Origin: DATARH01 sp036008175
Lineage (GTDB): Bacteria; Pseudomonadota; Alphaproteobacteria; ATCC43930; CGMCC-115725
Assembly: GCA_036008175.1 (NCBI GenBank)
Contig: DASYOB010000114.1
Location: forward strand, 1 to 64,000
DNA length: 64,000 nt
Direction of reading: 5' to 3'
Below the pieces are notes generated by a model. That model was not told the origin of the DNA and searched no databases. It was given only the letters and a program-made list of their open reading frames with translations. A program made the position numbers and the translations under genes. Positions 1-8,886 of the stretch are shown here, in pieces (the stretch's first letter is position 1; each line of letters starts with the position of its first letter).

Positions 1-81
1 GCCACCATCCCTCCCGCACGAGCCTGCGCATGTTGCTGAACTTGACGCTGCGCCGGCGAGTCGCTACCTCCCTCGCGGGAC

Positions 82-159
82 GGCGGGTGTAGCTCAGGTG
101 GTTAGAGCGCCAGATTGTGGATCTGGATGTCGTGGGTTCAAGTCCCATCACTCGCCCCA
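82..159 (+). tRNA. tRNA-His (anticodon GTG)
   Basis: A full cloverleaf can be folded. The 7-bp acceptor stem is 83-89 paired with 149-155, with one G-U pair. The anticodon loop carries GTG at 117-119 and the T loop reads GGTTCAAGTCC. An extra G at 82 opposite C at 156 is the G-1:C73 pair that identifies histidine tRNAs. CCA is encoded at 157-159. Confidence 0.97.
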
Positions 160-451
160 GTTTTCTATTGGCGCGACGGCGCCACCTGTGCCGCCAGTCG
201 CGCACTCCCGTCGGCTAGGATGACGAGGCCGCGGGCAGGCATCAGTAAGAGCCACTTGATCGGCAGCGGCTCCGATCGCTCCGCCCGTTGCATCAGCCGA
301 CGGGTATTCCGCCCGCTAAGCTGGGCAAAGCACTGCAGTTGCCGAGCCAGCCAAAGGCGCAATTTTTGAAGCTCGCGATTGCCGGTCATCGGGCCCGTCG
401 GCAGTATTCTGCACAGGCGTTTGTATCATTATCCGATCTGAGGATCCGCCA
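160..451. other. intergenic region after tRNA-His
   Basis: About 290 bp with no convincing gene. A 6-bp perfect stem (TGGCGC/GCGCCA at 169-184) follows the tRNA and might help end its transcript, but no T-run follows. The open frames here lack recognisable protein features and a ribosome binding site. Confidence 0.4.
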
Positions 452-1255
452 ATGCGCCTCGCCGGAAAGATCGCGGTCATCATCGGCGCCGGGCAGAGCC
501 CGGGCGAGGGCATCGGCAATGGCCGCGCCACGGTGCTGCGCTTCGCCCAGGAGGGTGCCCGGATCCTTGCCGTCGACCGTGATCTCGCCGCGGCCGAGGA
601 GACCGCCGCAATGGCGGTCAAGGAAGGCGGCGAATGCGTCGCCTTCCAGGCCGACGTGACCCGCGAGGCGACCCTCGCCGCGGCGATGATGGCGGTGGTC
701 GAGCGCTGGGGCCGCCTCGACATCCTGCACAACAATGTCGGGGTCAGCGTCGGCGGCGGCGATAAGCCGATCGAGGAGCTGACGGAAGAGGCCTTCGACC
801 GGGTCTCGGCGATCAATTTGCGCGGCACGATCATGGCCTGCAAGCACGCACTCCCGATCATGCGCCGCCAGCGCGCCGGCGCGATCGTCAACATCTCCTC
901 GGTGGCGGCGTTCGAGAACACCTACCCGCTCGTTACTTACAAAGTGACCAAAGCCGGCATGGTTGCCTTCACCCAGCAGCTCGCCCTGCAAAACGCGCCC
1001 TACGGCATCCGCGCCAACTGCATCTTGCCGGGGCTGATGGACACGCCGATGGCGGTCGACACGCGGGCGCGGGCCAGCAACAGGAGCCGCGCCGAGATCG
1101 CCGCGGAACGCGACGCCAAGGTGCCGTTGCGCGGCAAGATGGGCACCGGCTGGGATGTGGCGAACGCGGCGCTGTTCCTCGCTTCGGACGAAGCCAATTT
1201 CATTACAGGCGTGGCGCTGCCGGTCGATGGCGGCGCCCTGGTCAAGATCGGCTGA
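452..1255 (+). CDS. SDR family NAD(P)-dependent oxidoreductase
   Basis: A 267-residue classical short-chain dehydrogenase/reductase, the usual family length, expected to be cytosolic. The nucleotide-binding glycine motif is at residues 12-22 (GAG...GIG), NNVG is at 94-97, and the catalytic Ser150, Tyr163 and Lys167 are all present. The C-terminal end (TGVALPVDGG) is typical of the family. It probably oxidises or reduces an alcohol or ketone in a catabolic route. The neighbours, a Rieske oxygenase and an HpaB-type monooxygenase, suggest an aromatic or related substrate, but the substrate cannot be read from sequence. It converges on the Rieske gene, with a 12-bp gap between the two stops. Confidence 0.93.
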   Translation: MRLAGKIAVIIGAGQSPGEGIGNGRATVLRFAQEGARILAVDRDLAAAEETAAMAVKEGGECVAFQADVTREATLAAAMMAVVERWGRLDILHNNVGVSVGGGDKPIEELTEEAFDRVSAINLRGTIMACKHALPIMRRQRAGAIVNISSVAAFENTYPLVTYKVTKAGMVAFTQQLALQNAPYGIRANCILPGLMDTPMAVDTRARASNRSRAEIAAERDAKVPLRGKMGTGWDVANAALFLASDEANFITGVALPVDGGALVKIG

Positions 1256-1267
1256 GCGTCAGAGCAT

Positions 1268-2617
1268 CTAGGTCCGCGCTACCGGGGCGAGCGGATCGAA
1301 GCGGTCGTCCGGCGGCGCGAGTTCCGCTTCGCTGAAGCCCATCGCCGCGAGGAAGGCCTCGCGCACCTCCGCGGGCTGGCCGGTCTGGAAGATATAGCCC
1401 TGCAACCCGCGCCGGCTCAGCGGGTCATTCTCGATCTCCGTGCGGCTGAACCCCTCGATCATCGGCTTGCGGTCGGCGATCGGCAGCGCGATGGCGCGGT
1501 TGACCGCCGGATCGCGAATGATTGCCTTCGGGTCCCTCCCCTGTCTTACCGCCTCGATATCGTTCAGAAAGCGCCGCCGCATCATGACAATGCCGCGGTC
1601 GCTGGGGCCGAGATATTCCTTGCTGCGATCGGCCACCCTGCCCTGCCCGACCCAGGTGATGAAATCCTGGTTCATCACATGCGTCGTGATCCAGCGCCCG
1701 GTTCTCGGGTCGATAATCGGCCCCTGCCAGGTCGGGATGCTGTTCTGCACATAAGGCTCGCGCTCGCGCGGCACGCGGCTGAAATGCCAGCAGAAGCTCA
1801 GCGTGTTGTCGTCGTCGATCGGCACGCGGAACTCGACATGGCCGCCGACGAAGAGGGCATTCGGCCACAGGCACACGCGGCCCACGGTCCACAGCCGGTC
1901 GGCTTCGTCGGTGTCGGTACGAATCCGCTTATACTGGAAGCCGTACTCGAACTCGGAGAAATCGACCTTCACATGCCGCGGCGCGTAGGGGCCGGCGGCG
2001 CCGGCCAGCCGTACGCTCCAGTTCGAATGCGTCCATTCGAAGTGCACCGGGTCGATCGAGTTTTCCTGGCACTGAAACCAGTTGCACGGGATCTCGGCCT
2101 TGACGATCTGGCGGAAACCGTTCTGCCAGGAGAAGAATTCCCAATCCGGCACCAGTGGCCGTGGCTCCGGGCCGAGATAGGCCCATATGAGGCCGCCCAA
2201 TTCCTCGACCGGATAGGCCTTGATACGGACCTCGTCGCGAAGCCGCGCTTCGGGGTGGGCCATGTCCTCGTAGGGCTGCGCCAGGCAGCGCCCGTCGGCG
2301 TCGTAGAGCCAGCCATGGTAATTGCAGCGGAGCCCGCATGCCTCGACAAAGCCGTAGCTGAGATCGGCGCGGCGATGCCGGCAATGCCGATCGAGGAGGC
2401 CGTATCGGCCACCGAGATCCTTGTAGAGGACGAGGTCCTCGCCCAATAGCCGCACCGGCTTGGCGCCAGGCTCGTCGAACTCGCTGACGCCGTCGATCGG
2501 CCACCAATAGCGGCGCAGGAGTTCACCCATCGGCGTCCCCGCCCCGGTCTGGGTCAGCGCCGCCCAGCGGTCACTCGTCTCGCCTCGGGGAGCATCCGGC
2601 ATGATGTCGTCTGGCAT
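1268..2617 (-). CDS. Rieske [2Fe-2S] aromatic ring-hydroxylating oxygenase, alpha subunit type
   Basis: A 449-residue oxygenase component. The Rieske ligands are C79-x-H81 and C98-x2-H101. The mononuclear non-heme iron motif is N186-x2-D189-x2-H192-x4-H197, inside NSIDPVHFEWTH. Such enzymes activate O2 to hydroxylate or demethylate a substrate and need a separate reductase, which is not present in the window. The start at 2617 has GAGG upstream; a second ATG at 2602 is possible. The open frame runs further 5' to 3265, but that part overlaps the divergent gene and is unlikely to be translated. The long C-terminal half is typical of phthalate or vanillate-type oxygenases. The substrate is unknown. 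The 135-bp gap to the divergent HpaB-type gene probably holds both promoters. Confidence 0.92.
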   Translation of the reverse strand: MPDDIMPDAPRGETSDRWAALTQTGAGTPMGELLRRYWWPIDGVSEFDEPGAKPVRLLGEDLVLYKDLGGRYGLLDRHCRHRRADLSYGFVEACGLRCNYHGWLYDADGRCLAQPYEDMAHPEARLRDEVRIKAYPVEELGGLIWAYLGPEPRPLVPDWEFFSWQNGFRQIVKAEIPCNWFQCQENSIDPVHFEWTHSNWSVRLAGAAGPYAPRHVKVDFSEFEYGFQYKRIRTDTDEADRLWTVGRVCLWPNALFVGGHVEFRVPIDDDNTLSFCWHFSRVPREREPYVQNSIPTWQGPIIDPRTGRWITTHVMNQDFITWVGQGRVADRSKEYLGPSDRGIVMMRRRFLNDIEAVRQGRDPKAIIRDPAVNRAIALPIADRKPMIEGFSRTEIENDPLSRRGLQGYIFQTGQPAEVREAFLAAMGFSEAELAPPDDRFDPLAPVART

Positions 2618-2752
2618 TTCCGATTGCCTCACCTGCTGCCGCCAGCGGCCCGATGATACCGCCCTCTCTCGCACGGCGGGAGCTTTGCGATGCGCGGACG
2701 GCATGGGATTGGCATCATGCCGCCTCAACTGAGGTGGCACGGGGAGCATAAG

Positions 2753-4213
2753 ATGGCAGACGTAAAGACCGGAGCCGAGCATCTCCGTTCGCTGCGCGAC
2801 GGGCGCGCGGTCTATATCGACGGCGAGCGGGTCGAGGACGTCACCGCGCATCCCGCCTTCAGGAACGCCTGCGCCGCGGCCGCTTCGCTCTACGATTATC
2901 AGGCGCGCCCGGAAAACCTGGACAGGATGACCTTTGCGGCAGAGGGCGCGGAAACCGGCGGCTATCGCCGCATGAACCGCGCCTGGCAAAAGCCGCGCAC
3001 CTATGAGGAGCTGGTGGCGCGCCGCCGCGCGCTCGTGGAGTGGGCCGAACTGAGCTGCGGCTTTCTCGGCCGTGCGCCGGACCATGTCGCCTCGGCGCTG
3101 GTCGGCCAGGTGCTCGGCATCGAGGTGTTCCGCCGCCACGGCGAGGCGCGCGCCAAGGCGCTTCTCGATTATTTCGACTATGTCAGCCGCAACGACCTCT
3201 ATCTCAGCTATGTCATCATCAACCCGCAGGCCGACCGCTCGAAGGCGTGGGGCGAGCAGCAGCAAGACCTCGTCGCGCGCCTCGTCGACGAGGACAGCGC
3301 CGGTATCACCGTGCGCGGCGCCAAGATGCTCGGCACCGCCACGATTCTGGCGAACGAGCTGCTGGTCGCCAATCTACAGCCGCTACGGCCGGGCGAAGAA
3401 GACCTCGCCATATCGTTCGCCGTCCCGGTGGCGACCCCGGGCCTGAAGATCCTGTCGCGCAAATCCTTCGAGGCGCACGCGGTCTCGCGCGCCGACAATC
3501 CGCTCTCCTCACGCTTCGACGAGAATGATGCGCTCATCTGGTTCGAGGACGTCAAGGTGCCGTGGGAGCGCGTCTTCGTCTACCGCGACACCGATATGTG
3601 CCGGGCGCAGTTTCACGACACGCTCGGCCACACCTTCCAGAACTACCAGGCGCAGATCCGGCTGCTGGTTAAGGTCCGCTTCCTGGTCGGGGTCGCGCGG
3701 CGGCTCGCCGCGACGATCGGCACCGCCGACATGCCGCCGGTGCGCGAAGTGCTCGGCCGGCTCGCCGCGCAGGCGGCGATGGTCGAGGGCATGGTCTGGG
3801 GCATGGAAGCCGCCGGTCACATGCAGGACGGCTATTACGTCCCGAACAAGCACATGATGTACGCCGCACAGGTGCTGACCCAGGAACTGTATCCGCGCCT
3901 GATCGACACGATCCGCGGCCTCTCAGGTGGCGCCTTGATTATGCTGCCGTCATCCGAGCGCGACTGGCAGAACCCGGAGATAGCGGCGATCATCGAGAAG
4001 ACGCAGCGCTCGCCGGTTTCCGGTCCGAGAGAACGCGTCGATTTCCTGAAGCTGGCCTGGGACGCGGTCGGCTCGGAATTCGGCTCGCGCCACACCCAAT
4101 ACGAGATGTTCTACGCCGGCGCACCGTTCGTCACCTGCAGCCATCCCTTCCGCACCTACGACTGGCCCGCGGCCGACGCGCTGGTGCGGCAAATGCTCGA
4201 AGCCGGCGCCTAA
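2753..4213 (+). CDS. 4-hydroxyphenylacetate 3-hydroxylase (HpaB) family flavin monooxygenase
   Basis: A 486-residue protein of the HpaB/PvcC/acyl-CoA-dehydrogenase-fold family, matching the usual length (about 480-520). These are the large oxygenase components of two-component systems that use FADH2 supplied by a separate flavin reductase to hydroxylate phenolic rings. Some relatives are 4-hydroxybutyryl-CoA dehydratases. N-terminal features (MADVKTGAEHLRSLRDGRAV, DYQARPENLDRM) and the C-terminal segment with TCSHPFRTYDW are typical. The start at 2753 has GGGGAG 6 bases upstream; an upstream ATG at 2690 lacks this. It is divergent from the Rieske gene. No small reductase gene is nearby, so the flavin donor would have to be encoded elsewhere. 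Confidence 0.9.
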   Translation: MADVKTGAEHLRSLRDGRAVYIDGERVEDVTAHPAFRNACAAAASLYDYQARPENLDRMTFAAEGAETGGYRRMNRAWQKPRTYEELVARRRALVEWAELSCGFLGRAPDHVASALVGQVLGIEVFRRHGEARAKALLDYFDYVSRNDLYLSYVIINPQADRSKAWGEQQQDLVARLVDEDSAGITVRGAKMLGTATILANELLVANLQPLRPGEEDLAISFAVPVATPGLKILSRKSFEAHAVSRADNPLSSRFDENDALIWFEDVKVPWERVFVYRDTDMCRAQFHDTLGHTFQNYQAQIRLLVKVRFLVGVARRLAATIGTADMPPVREVLGRLAAQAAMVEGMVWGMEAAGHMQDGYYVPNKHMMYAAQVLTQELYPRLIDTIRGLSGGALIMLPSSERDWQNPEIAAIIEKTQRSPVSGPRERVDFLKLAWDAVGSEFGSRHTQYEMFYAGAPFVTCSHPFRTYDWPAADALVRQMLEAGA

Positions 4214-4358
4214 GCCTTCTCGAAGAACGCGGCGTGGGATTTTCAGCGCGGCAGATGCATTGTGATTTAGAGTAGCCCTGGCTCGGCGACGTTGTCGCCC
4301 GGCCCAATCATTCGCGACCAGGAATCTGGCGAATAATGGCTCGGGGAGGATCGGAACA

Positions 4359-4823
4359 ATGCAGGACAGCGATGATGTGGCGTTGTGGTACGCGCTCAAT
4401 CGGCTGATCGTGAATTATTGGGCCGAGGTTGACGAAAACGGCGGTCGTCAGGCGCATGAATTCTACGTGGCGGATGGGCTTTATATTGTCGGCAACAGCC
4501 GGTTCGAAGGAGACGAAAAGATCCGCGCCTTCTATGCCCGGCGCGGGCACGGCCACATCATCACACGTCACTCGATAGGCAATCTTCGGGTATTCCGCGA
4601 AGACGCGCAGCATGCCCGGATGATCGGGCTGATGAGCCTTTACCGCGCCGATGCCAAGTCGCCGTTTCAGGGAACGAGACCGCCCGCCATGATCGCCGAT
4701 TTCGAAGCGCGATGTGTGCTGGGAGACGGGCGGCGGTGGCGTTTCCAATCGCACGTGCTCCACCCGTTTGTCGTGGGTACAGATCTCCCCGCTTCGATCG
4801 CGATCAAGCCGCAGGCTCTCTAG
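4359..4823 (+). CDS. nuclear transport factor 2 (SnoaL-like) family protein
   Basis: A 154-residue single-domain protein with the NTF2/SnoaL pattern: an N-terminal helix (IVNYWAEVDENGG), a glycine-bearing strand-turn (ADGLYIVGNSRFEGDEKIRAFYARR), then alternating strands. The fold is used by ring hydroxylase small subunits, dehydratases and isomerases, and by catalytically silent relatives. A GGGAGGA ribosome site lies upstream of the ATG. It follows the HpaB-type gene by 145 bp on the same strand and could be a small accessory enzyme of that pathway, but this is inference. Confidence 0.8.
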   Translation: MQDSDDVALWYALNRLIVNYWAEVDENGGRQAHEFYVADGLYIVGNSRFEGDEKIRAFYARRGHGHIITRHSIGNLRVFREDAQHARMIGLMSLYRADAKSPFQGTRPPAMIADFEARCVLGDGRRWRFQSHVLHPFVVGTDLPASIAIKPQAL

Positions 4824-4873
4824 CCGGCTTTGCCGAGGAGAATGCACCCGGTACGTCAAGCCGCAGAAAAGCC

Positions 4874-5453
<580 letters not shown>

Positions 5454-5551
5454 CCCGCGCTCCCCGGCGGGATGATGCCAAAGCCAGACGGCCCTGGGAA
5501 CGAGCGATCGTCAACGGCGGCTGAACGAGCCGCCGGTGCCGCCCGCGGGTC

Positions 5552-6775
5552 CTAGTTCAGGGTCGGCTCTGACGGGATTTGCGGCGGCGGGTTGCCGGTC
5601 ACGACGACCGCGGCGCCATTCTGCAATTTGACCTGGCCGGCGGCGACAACCCGATCGTCCGGCTTGACCCCCGACAGGACGGCGACCTTGCCGTCCCAGC
5701 GCTTCCCGGTCTTGACCGGCGTGCGAAAGGCCTTCAGCACCGGCTTGCCGGAGGCGTCCTGGCCGTCCTCACGGATCACATAGACGCTGTCGCCGTAGAG
5801 CGTGTAATCGACCGCGGTTTCCGGCAGCACCACCTGATCGGATTGCGCCGGCAGCACCACGGCGGCGTTGACGAACATGCCCGGCAGCAGAGCCTCGTCC
5901 GGGTTCGGCAGCGCCGCCTGGACCGCAAGGGTGCGCGTGTCGGCACGGATCTGCGGCTCGATGGTCGTGACCTTCGCCTTGAAGGTGCGCCCCGGAAACG
6001 CGTCGGCGGTGATGTCGACATCTTGGTCGAGCGCGATCTCGGCGCGCATCGTCGAGGGCAGCGTGAAGTTGACGTAAAGGTGTTTCAGATCGGTCAGGGT
6101 CACGATCGGTGCGCCCGGATTGACGTACTGCCCGACCTCGACCTGGCGGATGCCGAGCCGGCCCTTGAAGGGCGCGCGGATCAGCTTTTGCGCGATGATC
6201 GCCTGGGTCTTGGTGATGCCGGCGTTCGCCTGGTTGAGGGTCATCTGGTCCTTGTCGACCTGCTCCAGCGAACCGTATTGCCGCTGCGCCAGCGCTTGCG
6301 AGCGCTGCAGCTCCGCCGAGGCAAGCTTTACCTGCGCCTCGTAATTGGCGAAGTCGCCGCGCTCCATCGCATCGTTGATCTGCACCAGCGGGTCTCCTTC
6401 CTTGACCCAGGCTCCGGCGGTGAACTCGATAGCAACGATCCGGCCGCCGATCTCTGGCGTGATCGTCACCTGATGCACGGCTTCGAGCGAGCCGATGCCG
6501 GTGGCAAAGCGCGGCACCACCTCGGTTGTCGCCGTCACCGCGGCGATCTGTGCCGGCGGCGGCTTGTTGCTGGCGAAATAGGCGGCGATCGCCTGCTCGC
6601 GGAAACGGTTGAAACCGTAGAGACCGCCGAGCACTAGGGCGAGCAGCAACCCGACCAGCACCATCCAGCGGAGGGTCCGCGGCCGGGTCGAAACCGGCCG
6701 CGCGAGATCGCCGCGCGCATGCCCGATGTCGATCGCGCCACCGGGCGAGGTCAGAGCCTCGAGTTCGCCGTCCAT
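5552..6775 (-). CDS. efflux RND transporter periplasmic adaptor (membrane fusion protein, HlyD/MdtA type)
   Basis: A 407-residue adaptor. A single N-terminal membrane anchor lies at about residues 36-56, followed by a lipoyl-like half (PEIGGRIVAIEFTAGAWVKEGDPLV), an alpha-hairpin rich in Q and A (SAELQRSQALAQRQYGSLEQ), the second lipoyl half (IRAPFKGRLGIRQVEVGQYV), a beta-barrel and a membrane-proximal domain. Such proteins link an inner-membrane RND pump to an outer-membrane channel. The gene follows the TetR gene by 12 bp and should share its transcript. Unusually, no pump gene follows; the next gene is the TMEM175-like one. Confidence 0.92.
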   Translation of the reverse strand: MDGELEALTSPGGAIDIGHARGDLARPVSTRPRTLRWMVLVGLLLALVLGGLYGFNRFREQAIAAYFASNKPPPAQIAAVTATTEVVPRFATGIGSLEAVHQVTITPEIGGRIVAIEFTAGAWVKEGDPLVQINDAMERGDFANYEAQVKLASAELQRSQALAQRQYGSLEQVDKDQMTLNQANAGITKTQAIIAQKLIRAPFKGRLGIRQVEVGQYVNPGAPIVTLTDLKHLYVNFTLPSTMRAEIALDQDVDITADAFPGRTFKAKVTTIEPQIRADTRTLAVQAALPNPDEALLPGMFVNAAVVLPAQSDQVVLPETAVDYTLYGDSVYVIREDGQDASGKPVLKAFRTPVKTGKRWDGKVAVLSGVKPDDRVVAAGQVKLQNGAAVVVTGNPPPQIPSEPTLN

Positions 6776-6787
6776 GTCCCGCCCCCG

Positions 6788-7483
6788 TCAGTCCGCGGCC
6801 GAGCGCAGCGCCGGCCCGGTTCGGCCGACGATGGCGGCATCCGTCATGCCAATCGCGCGCAACACAAAAACCACCCCGTCCTCCACAATCTCCTCGATAC
6901 TTCCCCGATACGGGACGCAGCTACGCCCCGGCAGCGCCGCGAACGCCATCATCGCCGCGACATGCTGGGCGAACCAGAAACGGTTGGCCGCTGCGCCCGG
7001 ATTGGCCGCGGCACTGCCGGGCACAAGATCGCCGGCGGCCGCGGCAGCGATGAGCGACGCGGTAAAGAGCGGAACGATATGCTCGCCGGCCGTCTCGAAC
7101 AGCTCGCGGGCATAGTCGCCGTCTTCCAGGCAGCTGTGCAGGATAAGGCGCAGCCGCAAATCGAGTTCGGCTCGTTCGGCCTCGCTGCCGAGCACGAAGC
7201 GGCGCATCATAAACCGCGCCATGCAGACCAGGGTCGCGGTCGAAGGCTGCAAGCTCGCGAGTTGCTCCAATGCCGGGTCGCCCTCGCAGCCCAGACGCAG
7301 GATCTCGCGGTAGAGCAGCTTCTTCGTCGGGAAATGCTTGAAAACCAGCGCTTCGGAGATGCCTGCCGCCTCGGCGATCTCACGCGTCGTGGTGCCGGCA
7401 AAACCCTTCCTCGCGAAGAGCGGCACCGCTGCGTTGACGATCGCCTTGCGGCGCTCCTCGCCGTCAAGCCGGGAAGTTGCCAT
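6788..7483 (-). CDS. TetR/AcrR family transcriptional regulator
   Basis: A 231-residue repressor. Its N-terminal TetR DNA-binding domain (RRKAIVNAAVPLFARKGFAG, TTTREIAEAAGISEALVFKHF) is followed by a variable ligand domain. It is the first gene of an operon with the adaptor gene, the usual arrangement for a drug or solvent efflux regulator that also represses itself. A perfect 16-bp palindrome, AAGTAAGCGCTTACTT, lies at 7493-7508, ten bases from the start codon, and is the likely operator. The start at 7483 has no clear Shine-Dalgarno sequence, and the predicted transcript start is within a few bases of it. The inducing ligand is unknown. Confidence 0.93.
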   Translation of the reverse strand: MATSRLDGEERRKAIVNAAVPLFARKGFAGTTTREIAEAAGISEALVFKHFPTKKLLYREILRLGCEGDPALEQLASLQPSTATLVCMARFMMRRFVLGSEAERAELDLRLRLILHSCLEDGDYARELFETAGEHIVPLFTASLIAAAAAGDLVPGSAAANPGAAANRFWFAQHVAAMMAFAALPGRSCVPYRGSIEEIVEDGVVFVLRAIGMTDAAIVGRTGPALRSAAD

Positions 7484-7491
7484 GACGCCGG

Positions 7492-7520
7492 AAAGTAAGC
7501 GCTTACTTACCTAGGGTCAA
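7492..7520 (-). promoter_or_regulatory. predicted promoter and palindromic TetR operator
   Basis: On the minus strand TTGACC (7520-7515) and TACTTT (7497-7492) are separated by 17 bases and fit a sigma-70 promoter. A perfect 16-bp palindrome AAGTAAGCGCTTACTT (7493-7508) fills part of the spacer and overlaps the -10 element, so a bound repressor would exclude RNA polymerase. The predicted transcription start falls about 2-3 bases before the tetR ATG, implying a leaderless or nearly leaderless message. Confidence 0.7.
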
Positions 7521-7549
7521 GCCGGCCACCGGCAGTGAAAGAATGCGTG

Positions 7550-7581
7550 AAAAATGGGCGGCCTCCCCCCGAAGGCCGCCC
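7550..7581 (-). terminator. rho-independent terminator after the amidohydrolase gene
   Basis: A perfect 9-bp stem GGGCGGCCT/AGGCCGCCC (7556-7564 with 7573-7581) and an 8-base loop. Read on the minus strand the stem is followed by ATTTTTC, as in an intrinsic terminator. It lies about 190 bp downstream of the amidohydrolase stop codon and just before the tetR promoter. The rest of the 7484-7770 gap holds nothing else I recognise. Confidence 0.75.
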
Positions 7582-7770
7582 TGTGATGTGTGGCATGGGG
7601 CTCCTGATCTCCCCCTGAAAGGCCCCGCATGCAGCCACACCCCAATCACGGTACCCGCCTCGCGCGACGGTGCAACCCGAGAATAGGGCATCAACAGGGC
7701 TATCCCCGGGAAACCGCAGTTACCCCCGCTCCGGCGCGCTTTATCCCCCGGCTTATGCACGGCGCGACAA

Positions 7771-8868
7771 TTAAGCCGGCTGCGGCACCTCTAGATTCAG
7801 CAGCCGCGCGGCATTGCCGCCGAGGATCGCACGGCGCGCCGCATCGTCGAGCCCCCTGGCGCCTTCGATGAAGCCGACCGGATCGGTCTCTCCCATATCG
7901 GCCGGGTAATCGGTGCCGACCAGGATGTGGTCGGCACCGTACTCCGCGACGAGATATTCGAGCTGGTGGTGGGTGTAGACGAGCGAATCGAAATAGAGCC
8001 GCTTCAGATAGGTCGTCGGCATCTCCTTCAGCTGCTCGCAGCAATCCGGCCTAGCCGAGGCGGCATGGTCGATGCGGCCGGAATAGGCCGGAAGATAGCC
8101 GCCGCCATGCGCGACCACGAGCTTCAGGCCCGGGCAGTCCTCAAGCACACCACCGAAGATCAGATGATGCAGCGCCACAGTCGAATCGAGCGGGTTGCCG
8201 ATCACATTGGCAAAGTAGTGGTCGTGGAACCGCCGCGCGCCGGTGAACCCGTCGGGATGCATGAAGACGACGAGCCCCAACTCCTCGCAGCGCGCGAAGA
8301 TCGGGCGAAAGCGCGGCTCCGACAGATCCTCGCCGGCCACATGGGTCATGATCTCGATGCCGCGGAAGCCCAACGATTTGTGCAGCCGGTCGAGTTCGTG
8401 GAGCGCCAGTTCCGGCGCCTGGAACGGCACCGTGCCAAGCCCGACGAAGCGGTCCGGGAAGCGGCCGCACATCTCGGCGATGTCGTCGTTGATCTGGCGC
8501 GACACGGCGAGGCCGAGATCAGGATCGGCGCCGTAATAGGTCTGCCGCGGTGCCGGCGAGATCGCCTGGATGTCAATCCCCATATGGTCCATGTCGGCGA
8601 TGCGCTGCTCGGCCGAGACGCTCTGCAGGTTCGTGCGCACCGCGTTCTGCCGATTGATCTCCCGGCTCTGCGGGCTGGCCTGGGTTTCGAGATACCAGCG
8701 CGAGACCGCTTCGTTGCCCTCGACCATCTCGGTCGCCTTGGTGCTGCGGACATGGCAGTGGATGTCAATCGCGAACCATTTGCCGCGGGCGTGCACGGGT
8801 CCCGGGAAGCGCCCCGGAATCCGTTCGCCAGATTCTTCAAATCCGGGCCGGCGGCAAGTGAACAGCAT
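7771..8868 (-). CDS. amidohydrolase family protein (ACMSD / decarboxylase type)
   Basis: A 365-residue TIM-barrel metalloenzyme of the amidohydrolase-2 family. The metal-binding H37-C-H39 lies in IDIHCHV. Further ligand regions are FMHPDGF and VVAHGGGY, and GTDYPADMGETDPVGF near the C-terminus carries the conserved Asp. The family includes 2-amino-3-carboxymuconate-6-semialdehyde decarboxylase, gamma-resorcylate decarboxylase and 2-pyrone hydrolases, so non-oxidative decarboxylation of an aromatic ring-cleavage product is plausible next to the oxygenases upstream. AGAGGGG lies before the start. The exact reaction is not determinable from sequence. Confidence 0.88.
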   Translation of the reverse strand: MLFTCRRPGFEESGERIPGRFPGPVHARGKWFAIDIHCHVRSTKATEMVEGNEAVSRWYLETQASPQSREINRQNAVRTNLQSVSAEQRIADMDHMGIDIQAISPAPRQTYYGADPDLGLAVSRQINDDIAEMCGRFPDRFVGLGTVPFQAPELALHELDRLHKSLGFRGIEIMTHVAGEDLSEPRFRPIFARCEELGLVVFMHPDGFTGARRFHDHYFANVIGNPLDSTVALHHLIFGGVLEDCPGLKLVVAHGGGYLPAYSGRIDHAASARPDCCEQLKEMPTTYLKRLYFDSLVYTHHQLEYLVAEYGADHILVGTDYPADMGETDPVGFIEGARGLDDAARRAILGGNAARLLNLEVPQPA

Positions 8869-8886
8869 CTGTCACCCCTCTGATTG

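Noticed and set aside
316..991. Two long minus-strand frames across the first SDR gene
   Set aside because: They lie antisense to a well-supported SDR gene and show no protein-family features; high GC creates such shadow frames.
2690..2752. Upstream start for the HpaB-type gene
   Set aside because: The ATG at 2753 has a good GGGGAG site and matches the family N-terminus; the earlier start adds a short unrelated stretch.
2618..3265. Long N-terminal extension of the Rieske oxygenase frame
   Set aside because: It overlaps the divergent HpaB-type gene and would add over 200 residues with no match to the oxygenase family.
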